A stretch of DNA of 64,000 bases, taken from NCBI GenBank assembly GCA_947034895.1, contig OX344765.1:27161001-27225000 (forward strand), read 5' to 3'. The translations under genes and the position numbers were made by a program. This stretch comes from Rhytidiadelphus loreus. Taxonomy: Eukaryota > Streptophyta > Bryopsida > Hypnales > Hylocomiaceae. The stretch's first letter is position 1. Each line of letters starts with the position of its first letter. Below, in pieces: positions 43,976 through 56,279 of this stretch. Below the pieces are notes generated by a model. The model had not been told where the DNA came from. It searched no databases and saw only the letters and a program-made list of their open reading frames with translations.

Positions 43976-44767
43976 AGGGAGGAGGTCCCTAAATTGCCCA
44001 TTTAAGAGTTGAAACTGAATTCTGGAGAGGTGAAACTTCTTGAAATATTTTTCAATAAATTTTCCTTTTTTAATTATTTTTTGGAAACAAATGAAACAAA
44101 ATTTTATTGCAAGGAAAGAGAACAAGATCACCAGCCACAAGTGGCATGGCAGGACAATAAGTTTTCCTTGAAAGACAAGTGGAATTGACATCTAACCCCA
44201 AGTCGTTTCATAATTTTTGGAGCTTTGTGGAATTAGTTATGAAAATTTGAAGTTGGAATGGCATAAGGCTCTAAAATCGCCCACCTCCTCAAATGGCACT
44301 GTTTGTACATTGTTGAAGGCTGTGAAAAAGCAACATGTATAGTACAAATAGTGAACATTTGAAGAGGTGGACGATTTTAAAGCTTGTGCGCTTTTTGAGG
44401 CACTTTTAAAACCTCCTACCTTAAATGTTATAGGGGTGCTCCAAATTTCAACATTCATCCAATAAATTTTCCTTGAAAGACAAGTGGAATTGATATCTAA
44501 CCCCAAGTTCTTTCATAATTTTTGGAGCTTTGTGGAATTAGTTATGAAAATTTGAAGTTGAAATAGCATAAGGCTCTAAAATCGCCCACCTCCTCATATG
44601 TGCATTGTTTGTACATTGTTGAAGGCTGTGAAAAAGCAACATGCATAGTACAAATAGTGAACATTTGAGGAGGTGGACGATTTTAAAGCCTGTGTGCTTT
44701 TTGAGGCGCTTTTAAAACCTCCTACCTTAAATGTTATGACGGTGCTCCAAATTTCAACATTCATCCA
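43976..44767 (+). repeat. Dispersed repeat R9, copy 2, with tandem duplication
   Basis: Matches 37760-38130. The part beginning AATAA-TTTTCCTTGAAAG is present twice in tandem, at 44156-44458 and 44459-44767 (about 305 bp each). An 89-bp insertion sits at 44067-44155. Confidence 0.8.
44067..44155 (-). mobile_element. Short retroposed insertion with 13-bp target-site duplication
   Basis: The 89 bases are absent from the other R9 copies. They are flanked by AATAAATTTTCCT (44054-44066) and AATAAGTTTTCCT (44156-44168), one mismatch. The insert starts with a T run on the + strand, as an antisense poly-A tail would. This is the usual look of a 5'-truncated LINE or a SINE. Confidence 0.65.
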
Positions 44768-44849
44768 CATATTGGATAGAAATTATCACATTAGTGCATA
44801 TCACATATCCATAATTCTACTTTCATTCACAACATTACATGTGATTTGG

Positions 44850-45118
44850 CTCTTGGGGAGGGCTGCGAGTTCCCAACTTGAAACCCCCCCGAGAACCGCC
44901 GATATCCGATGTTCCCGGCCTGTGCTGACCTGGCCGAGAGACGGCCAGGTCAGATTTTTCAGAAAAAAATAAAAAAATAAAAAAATATAACTTTGTTTCT
45001 CAGTTTAAGAACTTTAAATTTTTATTTTTATTTTATTTTCCAAAAAAACACACACCTGACAGCGGCATTCTTTTACTGCCAGGGGAACAACGCCGGGAAC
45101 GGCCCTGAAACGGCCCTT
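44850..45118 (-). repeat. Dispersed repeat R8, copy 2 (inverted)
   Basis: Reverse-orientation counterpart of 39966-40215. It contains a perfect 11-bp hairpin, CTGACCTGGCC / GGCCAGGTCAG with a 7-nt loop, at about 44925-44953. That hairpin is eroded in the other copy. Confidence 0.7.
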
Positions 45119-45292
45119 AAAATCCTGAAATCTCTTCTAATGCTAGCCATTTTGTCTAAGATTTTTTTTAATTAAAAGTTTTTTGGTGATTTTTTGCCTT
45201 TATAGTACCATTTTGTTCTAAAGGCGTGGTAATGGGTCCATTGCTTTGGTGCAAATGGTAGACAAATTGCCCAAAAAAACATTGGTTGAGGG

Positions 45293-45375
45293 AGAACCAC
45301 CAGCTAGTTCATTGTTAATTGGTGGAGTTGGAGGAAAAAAATTGGTTGCAATTTGAAAACATCAGGGAACTTCAA
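45293..45375 (+). repeat. Dispersed repeat R7, copy 2
   Basis: The more decayed counterpart of 35938-36012. Confidence 0.55.
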
Positions 45376-45379
45376 TGAA

Positions 45380-46880
45380 AAAACCTATAAAATTTCTATT
45401 TAGAGGGGAAAATAGAGGAAAAAATGGACTCAATACTTGAAAAATAGGTTTGGTATGGGAATTAAAAGGAAAATAGCTAATAAGTCTCAAAAAATATCCC
45501 AAACATTGGTGCAACTTCACTCATCATGAACTATGGTAACTTCACCTAATAAGTTATAGTGACAGCCCTTGGAAATAATGCACCTTCAACTTACAAATGC
45601 AATCATCTATTGGGACTTGAATATGCCTAAGTCTAAGTTCACATGCTTCACTAAGTTATATAGTATCTGATCCATAATACCAATAATGGCACATAGTGAG
45701 TTATAAAATATATCTCAGAGCCCTTATATTTTTCTTCAAATAATTGAAATTTTGCATCTTGATATGATGCACCTATACACAGTTTGACATAGTATCTAAT
45801 ATTGTCATTTGCCTTATCAAATTGGATTTACAAACATTTAGCGGGTTCTTCAAAAGAAAAATTATGGTCCTTTATGTGCATATAAAATAAAAAGCCCATT
45901 TTGAATTACTATATCCCATACCAAAAAAAAAGAAGATAACTTTGGTTCTTCACACAAAAACCCTTGATTGAAGAGTCCATTTATCTAAGATTGACACTTA
46001 AAACATCCAACAAAAAGAGGATTACATACAAAAATTACATTCCACTATTGGAAGGTAGATTTTATTTTAAATGAATTTAAGGAAAAGGGAGATATAATCA
46101 TTTCTTTTTCATTACTCTTTCTCTTTCTTCTTTTTAATCATGTTTTCTCTCTCCTCTCCATTTCTTTTTTCTTCACAACTCTTTGTAGAATTTCTAAAAA
46201 CTAGGGTTGTCATAGATTAGAAGAAGAAACTAATAATAAAGGAAAGCTCAAAGCTTATTTTCAAAACTTTGGTCACCTCCACTATTGTATAGTGGGGAAT
46301 ATCTTGTACAAATGACCATGCTTTTATTTTAGTATATTTAGTGAATGGAATTAGTAATAAAAAATTATTTAAAATAATAAATAGTATTTACCAATGTAAA
46401 GAGAATTAGAACCCTCCCTTTCTCCTCCTCCAATCATAGTGCACTAAATGCTTCACCCACAACCCTTGGTCACTTATGTAAAGATCTTGTTTGTATTGAA
46501 GATCTCATTTGTGCTTTAAATAATTGGATTGAATGAAGAAATCAATACCATGTACATGTCGACTCATACATTACAACAACAAAAAGGGTAGACATTAATA
46601 ATCTTCTTCATGACATTTTTCATAAAGGTTGGAGTTTGTGTCTCTTTTAGAATGTCTTTTACTATTTATTGGGCCCCATGTTTGTTCAAGAATGTTATGA
46701 ATGTTCAAGAATGTTATCCCTATTCAAAGCCTTTTATGAGCTTCTTAGAGTTTATCCAAAACTAGAAAAGAAGCCCTTGTTTTAATAAGTTTTATCACTT
46801 TCTTTTTAATAATTGTATGAATTCTAACTACACTAAATAGGGATTTTAAGGGGACCCATGTTTTTGTGCATGCACTTGTA
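45380..46880. other. AT-rich DNA, no gene recognised
   Basis: Pyrimidine-rich near 46100-46190 (CTTTCTCTTT types), otherwise featureless, with stops in every frame. Confidence 0.5.
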
Positions 46881-46893
46881 GTGGGCTTCCAAC

Positions 46894-47033
46894 AATTTTT
46901 TACAATTTCCAATTGCAATCTTTGGAATTTTGGTGTGTGTGATATAATGTTTATAAGGTCTTGAAAATACCTTTCCAATGGTATATAACACACCCTAAAA
47001 TTCTAAAAATTGCAATTGGAAATTGCAAAAGAA
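46894..47033. repeat. Imperfect foldback, about 50-bp arms
   Basis: The left arm (46894-46946, containing ACAATTTCCAATTGCAAT and GGTGTGTGTGATATA) pairs with the right arm (46982-47031, containing TATATAACACACC and ATTGCAATTGGAAATTG), with a loop of about 36 nt. A second palindrome follows at 47073-47106: 16-bp perfect arms around a TT centre. Confidence 0.75.
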
Positions 47034-47109
47034 GTTGAATGCATGCGCAACAGGCTTGCACAAAATTGTGGCAAAAAATTGCACTCAATTTTGAGTGCAA
47101 TTTTTTTTA

Positions 47110-47205
47110 CCATGTTTTGTTATAGTGAATCCATTAGTGACATTGTTGTGTTTTCTTTTCCTATGTGATTCATAACACATCTAGTTTGAATTTGTACAAT
47201 TGCAA
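47110..47205 (+). repeat. Dispersed repeat R5, partial copy 3
   Basis: ACATTGTTGTGTTTTCTTTT and CATAACACATCTAGTTTGAAT match the ends of R5 copies 1 and 2. A further fragment of R5 in inverted orientation is at about 47540-47630 (AGTACTTTGG to CACCAAAATATGGTG). Confidence 0.65.
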
Positions 47206-48198
47206 ATTTTAAAAAATCAAGGAAACTAATCAAAACTTTGACCTCTTGTTTAACTTAGAGTAAACTCCAAGAAGCTAAAAAATGGCCTTGGGCATTTTGG
47301 GATAAAAGACATAACATGTACAACCACTATTACTTTATAGCTTCTCAAAATGTATTCTATAATTTTTTTAAATCAATTTCTAATGTGATCTCCCCTCCCC
47401 CTCTAATTTAGTCTATTTGAAACTCATCTCTAAGAGTCCCTAAGATAAAAATGAAGATTTGCAAACACCAATGCAAAAAATTCTTCAATAGAGAAATCAT
47501 AAGCAATTTTTTTCAAAATCAAAATTTTGAAGTATATTCAAATTTTTCAAAACCTACCAAAAATAGTACTTTGGAAAAATATTATATAACTTCAAAGTTT
47601 AGTTGACACCAAAATATGGTGGATGTTTAGAAGTCAAACTTATGTTTGTTTTTATTTTTTTGTATGCAGATATGACCATTTCATTTCATTGAAAACCATT
47701 ACAACAAACAAAGTACACTAGAGCTTGAAAGCAAAAGTCCTTCACAAAGAACCTTGAACCAAACTAATCACTCTTAAATGAATCTTTGCATAAAACCATT
47801 GCACAATTATGTATTTGATGTTTTTATTGTGAACTAGTGTGACCCTTGTTGGCCTCATTACATTAGCCATTTGGGGGGAGGGCAGAAGTAAAAGAGGTTA
47901 GAATATATTAGTATGACTTGAAATTTTGCCCCCCCAAAAAAGCCTTTCTTATGTTCACTTTTTTATGAATATTTTTCATTTGTATCAAAACATGGAAAGA
48001 AGAAAATAAAGATTTCTCACCCATTTTGTTGCATTGGTCCTACTCATATCTATTGTGTGAACAATAATTAACCACACAACATTGTACAATCAAGCAATGG
48101 TCCTCCCCATGTTGGGAAGGTATTGTGCTTTGCTAGATACATGGGAGAGACTTATGAATTAATTCAAGGATTGGGCATAGCATTATTAATCAACACAA

Positions 48199-48210
48199 GG
48201 GGGGGGGGGG
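48199..48210. repeat. Poly-G run
   Basis: About 12 consecutive G. Likely to vary in length. Confidence 0.8.
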
Positions 48211-48801
48211 CATTTTGCTCCCCTAAAAGGCAAGAGTCCCCAACATTGCAACTTTGTAGCAGATTCTTTCTCTAGCGAGGAATGGTCTCTGGTGTTGATC
48301 ATTGTAAGAATATTCTTCGATGGATTTTGCTCAACAACCAACTAAGCGCCCGCTACCTTTTGGCAAGGCCTTGTTTCAAACTTCGAGGTTGCTCTTCATC
48401 GAAGATAAGAAGCAAGAGAAGTTAGCCAACATAGCATTGTTAACTAACTCGGATCTTTCTCCCTTGAAGGGGGATAATTCCTCTCTAGATGCCTAGGAAG
48501 GAATTTAGTTATAATCTGAGTAATTGAATTGATTCCTTTTCAGGATTTGTGAGTGATGAGCTAGTGGCCACAAAGTCAATAGTACTAAATTGATAGAGTG
48601 CTACGTCAGGACACCTAGTGAATCATTGATATGAATGCTATAGTATACGGGATCACATTTTTTTTGCAAGTAATAACTTTGCAAGTTGCAACGCTAGGGA
48701 GTTCCTGCTTTCTAGGGGAGTGAGAGCCCCCTCTCTAGCATTGGTGAACAATGTTATAAATTATCCTAGTGTTGGTGAATAATGCTATGAATGACATAAA
48801 T

Positions 48802-49046
48802 GTTGCAACTTTCGAGTCAATCAATGACGATAGCGTTGCAACTTCCGAGTCAATCAATGATGCTAGCGTTGCAACTTCCCAATTAGTCAACGACACTAGT
48901 GATGCAACTTCCCAGTTAATCAATGGCACCAATGCTGCAATGTCCCAGTCAACCGATGACACGAGTGTTGCAACCTCTCAGTCAGTGAATGATGCCAACA
49001 TTGCAACCTCCCAGTCAACCAATGACCTTAGCATTACCACTTCCTA
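48802..49046 (+). repeat. 33-bp minisatellite, about 7.4 copies
   Basis: Units start at 48802, 48835, 48868, 48901, 48934, 48967, 49000 and 49033 (partial). The consensus begins GTTGCAACTTCCCAGTCA and then AATCAATGAC. The + frame is open through all copies as an 11-residue repeat of the type VATSQSVNDAS. Two more degenerate 33-base units may precede it from 48736. Confidence 0.9.
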
Positions 49047-49049
49047 AGG

Positions 49050-52000
49050 AACCCATGACTCTCTATAGATTAAACTAAATTCACTCCCAGAGATCCCGGG
49101 AGGGATTATTCCAATCTCCAAGGTGGCCTATGGTTTAAACCGGTTAACAATGTTACAATGTTATGGTTTTTGGGTGCAATTCCATCATTACGACAATTTT
49201 GTTCACTGTAGGGGTCTCCTTTTCAAATGCCATGCAAAAGTAACTTCCGCCTGCCTCTGTCATTGGCGAACAATGTTACGCATGTTGGTCCTCCTACCTC
49301 CCAAATCCCCAATTGCTCCATTCACCACCAATTGCCCAAGTCCTTTTCAAGTGGAACCCCAAAAATGATATTTTTAATTTGCCACGTCAAACACTACTGG
49401 TCCTATTGGTAGCCAACTCTATAAGCCCTCTAGAGGCCCCATTCTTTTTTGAATATTAGGGTGGTTAACAATGTTATGAGGGAGCCGTATTGAAGACCAT
49501 TTTGTTCACTGTAGCGGCCCACAAAACACCTTTTTCATGGACGCAAAAGGGACTCCCTTTTGGTACACAATATTACGCATGTTCGTCCTCCTACCTCCCA
49601 AATTCCGCGATCGCTCGCTCTCAGCATCTTTTGTCCTTTTCAAGTGAGATCAGAACCGGGTCACACACGCTTGGAAAAGCGATCATTTGAACGTACCACC
49701 CATGGCATTCAACATAAAATTGCAGACTGGCCAGGCCGGGATTCCCGGACAAGAGACGGGTGTCCATCTGTCCGGGACTCTGGGTGCATGTGCCACTATT
49801 AAATCGTCTGGATTTTGGGTCCGTGAATTTCGGTTAAAACTGAAGCACAAATTTAAGTTAAATGCCTGGCGAACTGACAAAACAACTGAATGAACTCCAT
49901 TTTGGGCCGGTCTCCCAACTCTTATTAAGTTATTATTACAGTCCAGTCCTTAACCTTTTATGTAGAAGCACCTGTCCCTGTGCATTCAAACATGTGTGAA
50001 CATCTCAGAAGAAAGGTTTCAGGGGGTGGCAGTGGATATTTTCTGAGTGGACGGACACAAATCTTTAGTACTAGGACGGAAATCATATAAATTTTTTTTA
50101 CAACAATAGTAGTAAATTTCTGTGAATTTTGAAAGTGATCGATAGATTTGTGACATTTGTACAACACTCTGTGACTCTCAAAATGCTTCCCACAGTGAGG
50201 GGGTGCTTTACACTATGCTAAGGAAGAGTACCAGTCAAGAATTGTTGGGAAATGGAGCAATATGATTGAAGCAAATTTCATTCTTTACCAGATTGGATTT
50301 ACACTCCAGCCCACACTTGTTTGGTGGAGAACCTCAAGCATGGATGAAAAAATGACATGGTTGCTTATGTGGCAGTACTTTTGGTAAGGGGAGTTTTGTG
50401 GAGGTCAAGATTTGGGGGCGGCTTCACCCCCCCAAGAGAAGAAACTTGGCCTTGGGAGAACTCCAACTTCATTAGAATATTATTTCTTGTGACAAATGTG
50501 ATTGGATGGACTCTCCATCATGCAGGACTTAGCTCTCATGATTGTAGTAGAATTGCTACCCTACAATAGATTATTATTGTATATGTTAACGAAAATAAAA
50601 CTCTTGATTCATCATCATGAATTGAGCATATACCTTGCATAGATATGAAAACAAATTATATTTTGTGTTCCCAATAGAGAAGGCAAGCTATTTATATACA
50701 TATGGAGGTAGGACAAGGGGTAGGAGGTAGAACAACCTCATGTGGGATATGTAAATTAGAATGAGTAGGAGCTCAATTGTTCATAATTAAATCAAAAGCA
50801 AGAATTATGTTTGAAGTAAAATTTCAAACTTCATTTAGGCATGGTAGAATAAATTTTTCAAAAAAATCTAAACTAAATAAAGTTGGGAAATAAAGATAAA
50901 TTTCATATTCCAAAATTTGTTTGAGATTTAATTAGAGCCTCCAATCAAAAGTTATGAACTAATTTCAAAGAAGATGGTTGAAAATGTTCAAGAAAATGTA
51001 CCTTCCAACCATTCTTTGAAATATTTGATTGGAGGTTTGAAATCGCAAACATTTTTGGTATATGAAATTCAACTTGATTTCTCAAGTTTGCTCAGTTCAA
51101 AGTTTTTGAAAAAAGTTACTCTATTATGCCTAAATGAGATATGAAATTCTACTTCAAACATATTTCCTACATTTTGACAATGAATGGTTAAGTTCTCCTC
51201 TTCAAATTATCCCAAATCCTTTGAAGAGTCATGATGAACAATGGATTTCAATATAAAAACGTCATCTCCACCCTCCAATCTTACAAATTTCACTGAAGCA
51301 ATCCCTTAATTATTCCATCAAAACTTGTTTTCTGATGTCAGATGGTTAAATTGCACTAGTATATTACTCAATGGATTCTTTGGATGTTTGGCAAACTATC
51401 TTTCTTTACAATTATTTGTTGATTGGTATATCTATCCTATTAAAATTCATCAAGCAAATTAATGCCTCTGTTTTTGTAACTTCTTATGTAAGTCAAAACA
51501 AAGATTGGTAAACTAATATTGAACTCTATGTACTTAAATGATTCCAACAAATTCAATACATAATGGATTGATGTCAAAATATTACTACACAAACTAGCCA
51601 AGTAGACACATTTTTTCCAACAAGTTTTATTGAATTTGAGCATTGAATGCAAAAGTTATAGCTTCTCAAAGTTCATTGTCATTGTAGCACCGAAACGTAC
51701 GGAATATGTTCATGGGATTGTTGGCTAGTGAACTTCAATTTGCAAAGTTGTTTAGAAGACTTCTCTAGTTAGTGTTTACACTACTATTGGTCAAGACTTC
51801 TCAAGTCATTTTTTTATTGTCTTTCCATCTTGCCCAACATCCCATTTGTTGCCTCAAATAACCACGTATTGGCCAAAACTTTTTAACCAATTGGAGTACT
51901 TCTCCACCGTAGTGTAAAGCGGCCCTTAGCCCCTAATGACCAAAGCAAGCACCCCTTTTGGGTTGCTTCTCCTCTTTTTTGAGTTGCCCGTTTTTAAATT

Positions 52001-52200
52001 TTGAGTTTAAAAATAAATAAAAATTATATCAAAATAATTAACTGCATTATAAATCCAATGGTGGTAGTTTCATCGAATTCCAAATTAAACTCCGCCTTGT
52101 GGATTTTTTTAAAAATTGAGAGGTATAGTATATAGTTCACTGCTCATTTTGGAGGGGCGGTTTGGACATAGACTGAAAATTCAGCCAACCAATGTGATTA
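49050..52200. other. Repeat-derived DNA, no gene recognised
   Basis: The part 49090-50560 is somewhat GC-richer and carries several TTAACAATGTTA-type motifs. The rest is AT-rich. Short frames on both strands lack domains. Confidence 0.45.
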
Positions 52201-52208
52201 TTGCCCAC

Positions 52209-52286
52209 CTCCAAAAGGATAGATTCATCTCCAAAAGGATAGACCCACCTCCAAAAGGATAGATCTACCTCCAAAAGAATAGATCC
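52209..52286 (+). repeat. 20-bp tandem repeat, about 4 copies
   Basis: The unit CTCCAAAAGGATAGACCCAC starts at 52209, 52229, 52249 and 52269, with substitutions in the last six bases of each unit. Confidence 0.9.
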
Positions 52287-53472
52287 AAGAAGTTGAAGGA
52301 CAAGACAAGTAAATCTATTCTTGTTTTTTTTTACAAACACTACTCTCATTTTAGTGACCATTGTGCATTGCAAACTCCACAATGATTTGAAAATGCTTGG
52401 AATGTTGCAAAATTCCCAGCATTCTCAACTCTCTTGTCTTTCATTGAGTACAAAAGGTTATCATTTCAAAATATTCTCACTAAGGTGAAAACACTCAAAA
52501 ATCGTCCTTGTCCCCAACGTGGTCCCCAATTGTACAAGGTAGACTACCATTAAAGTGTCCCCTTTAATGTCCTTAAACTATTAACTATTGTTTTGTTTTG
52601 AATTCGTTTTGAAATCCACCTATGTGATGGTTTTTAGTGGTTTAGGAACCTTCAACTTTGAAAATTCATAGAAAATTCATGTCATATCCAATTATTTATT
52701 TTAATTTTTTTGAATTCATGATTTTCAATTGTTGATACTACAAAAAAAAAATTCTTCCAAAAGAGTGTATCTCGAACTATGTTGAATTGCTTATATTGAC
52801 GTTTTTTGGTGCTTCCACTATAAGATATGCTCCTTCAAAGTGTATTGCCTTGTCTTTCCATTGACCCAAATAAAACTTCAAACTTGAATATTTATAAAAC
52901 TATGGGGTCAAATAATCTAAATTTTTTGAGGTTCCCACCTACAATGTGAACTTTAAGATTCTATCCAATCTCAAGAAAAAATGAGCAAACAAATTGCTCA
53001 AGTTTTTGGCAATTTTGGCCTATTTTGAAGTACACCCCCCTTAGGTCCATTAGGAGTTAAGGTGGGTGCACCTAGGATAGCACCTTGCCTAAAACCACCA
53101 TCGATCCTCTATATACATCTCCAAAATCAATATGTAGCAATGAATTTCCATTCATTAAAAAAAAATGTACATATATATGTTAAAGAAACAATTTTAGAAC
53201 ATCTACCAAAAAAACTTTGACTCTTCATAACTTTTGCATACAATATCCAAATGTTGCATTCTTTAATGTGTTGCAACGTCTTTTCACTTGTCAACAACAA
53301 AATGTGAAGATTTGAATGGTCTAATAATAATAATTAGGCACAATAGCAAAAAGTGGCGGTTTGGGAGTATCCACCTTACAAAAATTGCAATAGTTGATGG
53401 AGGACATTTTGTGGTACAAGTAACATATTAGTGTAAAATGCAATTTCAAAAGTTTTAATTTTTTTAAATGAC

Positions 53473-53905
53473 TTAATCAAATTTATTAGTGGAATAAATT
53501 TTTTAATACAAGTAAAATTTTCACAAGATTATTTAGTAAATGGATTGACGATTCTTTTAAGAATTTTATGTTAAAAATTTCATGAATTGTAGAATTTTAT
53601 TGAGTGAAATATTATTGATTAAAATATGACCTCCAAATATCAACTTTTTTACAATTTACTCCAAAAATTGTAGAAAATTTGAAAAGCGTATTAAATGTTC
53701 ATACAATATTTTTTATGACATTTAGGATATTTTTATTGTGAATTATAAGAAAAGTAATCATTTAGAGTCATATTTTAGTTAGTGATATTTTACTCAATAA
53801 AATTACCAAAAAATTCCAAAAAGAATTATTACTTTCACTTATTAAAGAATCTTGAAAATAATTTATTTGTATTAAGAGTTATTTTTCACTAATAAATATA
53901 ATTAA
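53473..53905. mobile_element. Foldback / long-TIR MITE-like element, about 430 bp
   Basis: The left arm from 53473 (AATTTATTAGTG, TTAATACAAGTAAA, TTTTATTGAGT-AAATAT and AAAATATGAC) reappears reverse-complemented in order from 53905 back to about 53725. Arms are about 180 bp and imperfect, with a short AT-rich centre. It is non-coding. No target-site duplication was resolved in the AT-rich flanks. Confidence 0.65.
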
Positions 53906-53999
53906 ATATTAAAATAAAATAAAATAAAATATAAGCATTCATATAAGTGTGCTATTTGTATTTGTATTTTATATGTTCAAAGTTTGTTAAAAAAATCTA

Positions 54000-55925
54000 A
54001 TTTTTTAATTAGTTATGACAATTTTTGAAGTGTACAAATACTTATGGGAGCAATTGTACTTCTTTAAATTGGCACTCTCTTTAGTGACAATTTGGAATAT
54101 ATACTCTACATACTTGTCACGCTATCATTGCATGTAACACACTTGTTTCACATTCAAACTATTTGACATTAACTATAATTTGTCTTCCAAGGAGTCATAT
54201 TAAGACGGTTAGAATGTACTCAAAATCACTTTTAGGTAAGACCCTTGAATATCATCAAAGACATCCACAAACAACCCTACTTGACTTGGGACTTCTGAAT
54301 AAATATCCTTGAGTTATCTAAAATTTATCCTAAATTTGATTCCTTGAAGCACTTCATGAGGTAGTCATTGACATGGCAATTATCTACATGTATTCATTGA
54401 CATCTTTGTACTCATATTCATTCATCAATAATACTTTCACTACATATTTATCCAACATATTGTGTATGCCATCAATCTCAATATGTGGCTTAGATGTATG
54501 CTTGACGAAGATGGATGATTTGGAATCCCATAAATTATATTAGTCATCCATTCAATCTTGGACACATAAAATTTTCTTGACCATTGTCACTCTTTCAAAT
54601 TGTATCTTTACTCATTCATATAGCCACAAAAACATCTTCAATATTATGAAACTCTATTTTCTCATCTTCTACACTAAGGACAATGCAAAATTGCCTCCTA
54701 GATGGAATTAGATATGTCTAGCACTTTAGTTCCTTCATACCCAAGACATAGTTACCTACAATCTACATTTACATCATAGGCATTAAGGTGGAACATTCCA
54801 TTCTGGTTAGATGATCCCATAGAGGACACCTAGGTAATGACTCCATCCAATATATGAGATTTGGGTCACAATTAATGTCTTATATGACAATAATGGACTG
54901 ACTTCATTAGGAACTTTAAGCTTTGTAGTGTGAATTCATTGTAAGAATTGACTTTTTTGGCCTTCTTTGTTATAAAATATTGACTTCTTTAGGTGAATAA
55001 GATGAGCATTGTGGATTCAAATTTTGTTGTTTTAGAGGTAGTCTAGAGATTCTTTTAGGTCATGATGCATTGGACACTTAAAAAACTTGTAGAAAATTGA
55101 TACTTTGTTGGAATAATATAATTTCAATTGCTCTCATTGTTTCTCACACTTGTCTTTATGTGGGGAAAAAATTGATTTTTTTTTATCAATGATGTGACTA
55201 AGGCCAAACTTTTAATTTTGACCACAATTTTACCTTAGCTAGGTACATTAGATAGATATTATTGTTAACAAGGGTGTCAACTCCATACCATCTAAGTTGT
55301 TGAAAACATGGTAACATAATTTTATTCCTTTTCTTCTTATAGTTCAACATCATGCCTATTTCTACTATTACAAGACTACATTTCAATATATTTATACTAA
55401 ATATGAAATCAACAAGCTTGCTAAACTTGTAGAAACAAGCAAGTAAAGGGCATTTTAGTCCTACGAGGATTAAGGTAGGATGTCCCATTACACATAATTA
55501 TTTAATTGTAGAAATTGTAGACAATTTGGTATTTTCTAAAAAGATCATTATAGGTGTTGTTGTCTTAAGTAATGTCTGGAATTAAAAATTTTCCACTATA
55601 TAGACATATCAAATATAAAGTTCTGTTGCAAAAAGATGACAAATCATAAGATAACATATAATCAAATTTTGAAATAATATAGGTAGTTAAATCAAAGCAT
55701 ATAGCTTCTCGTTGTGGATACTTGGAAGGGACCTATTCTTGACCTTTGAGATGATGATTTTGTTGTCTTAATTCTCTTCATTGTTGCAATGACAATTTGT
55801 TAGAGTTCCTTAACCTGAAAAGTCCCAAGGTCTTTTTTTCATCAAAAAACACTAAAAACTGCCACTTTTATTGTAAAGAGTATAAAATTTTAAAAATTGT
55901 TTGTTTTCTTCATATCTAACTATTG
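54000..55925. other. AT-rich DNA, no gene recognised
   Basis: Short frames only and no recognisable domains. The minus frame 55198-55488 (96 aa) is hydrophobic and low in complexity. Confidence 0.5.
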
Positions 55926-55929
55926 GATC

Positions 55930-56275
55930 TTGTACTAGACTAGTATAAAAATGTGTGGAAGAAATTTCGGAATTTTTGACCTTGTAGATTGCAAGATATT
56001 TGCATTTAAAGTGAAGAAAATAAGTTTTTTGCACCTTGCTTGACTAAATTTTTTGGTTTTGAATCTTCTCAAATTAGTTTTTTTGCCCTACCGATTTGAA
56101 TTTCTAATTTTTTGTTGAAAAATTGAGTTGAGAGTCATGGAAAAAAAAATTAAAAACACACACACTTGATTTTCATTATGAAGAAAATTGTTATGAAGGG
56201 GTAGGTATGTGATAGAAGGAAAACCTAAATTGTTATTAGTTCAAACTAAAGATGGAATCAAAATGAACTAATTCT
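55930..56275 (+). repeat. Dispersed repeat R6, copy 2
   Basis: Counterpart of 39228-39560 in the same orientation, alignable over its whole length. Confidence 0.8.
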
Positions 56276-56279
56276 ACCG

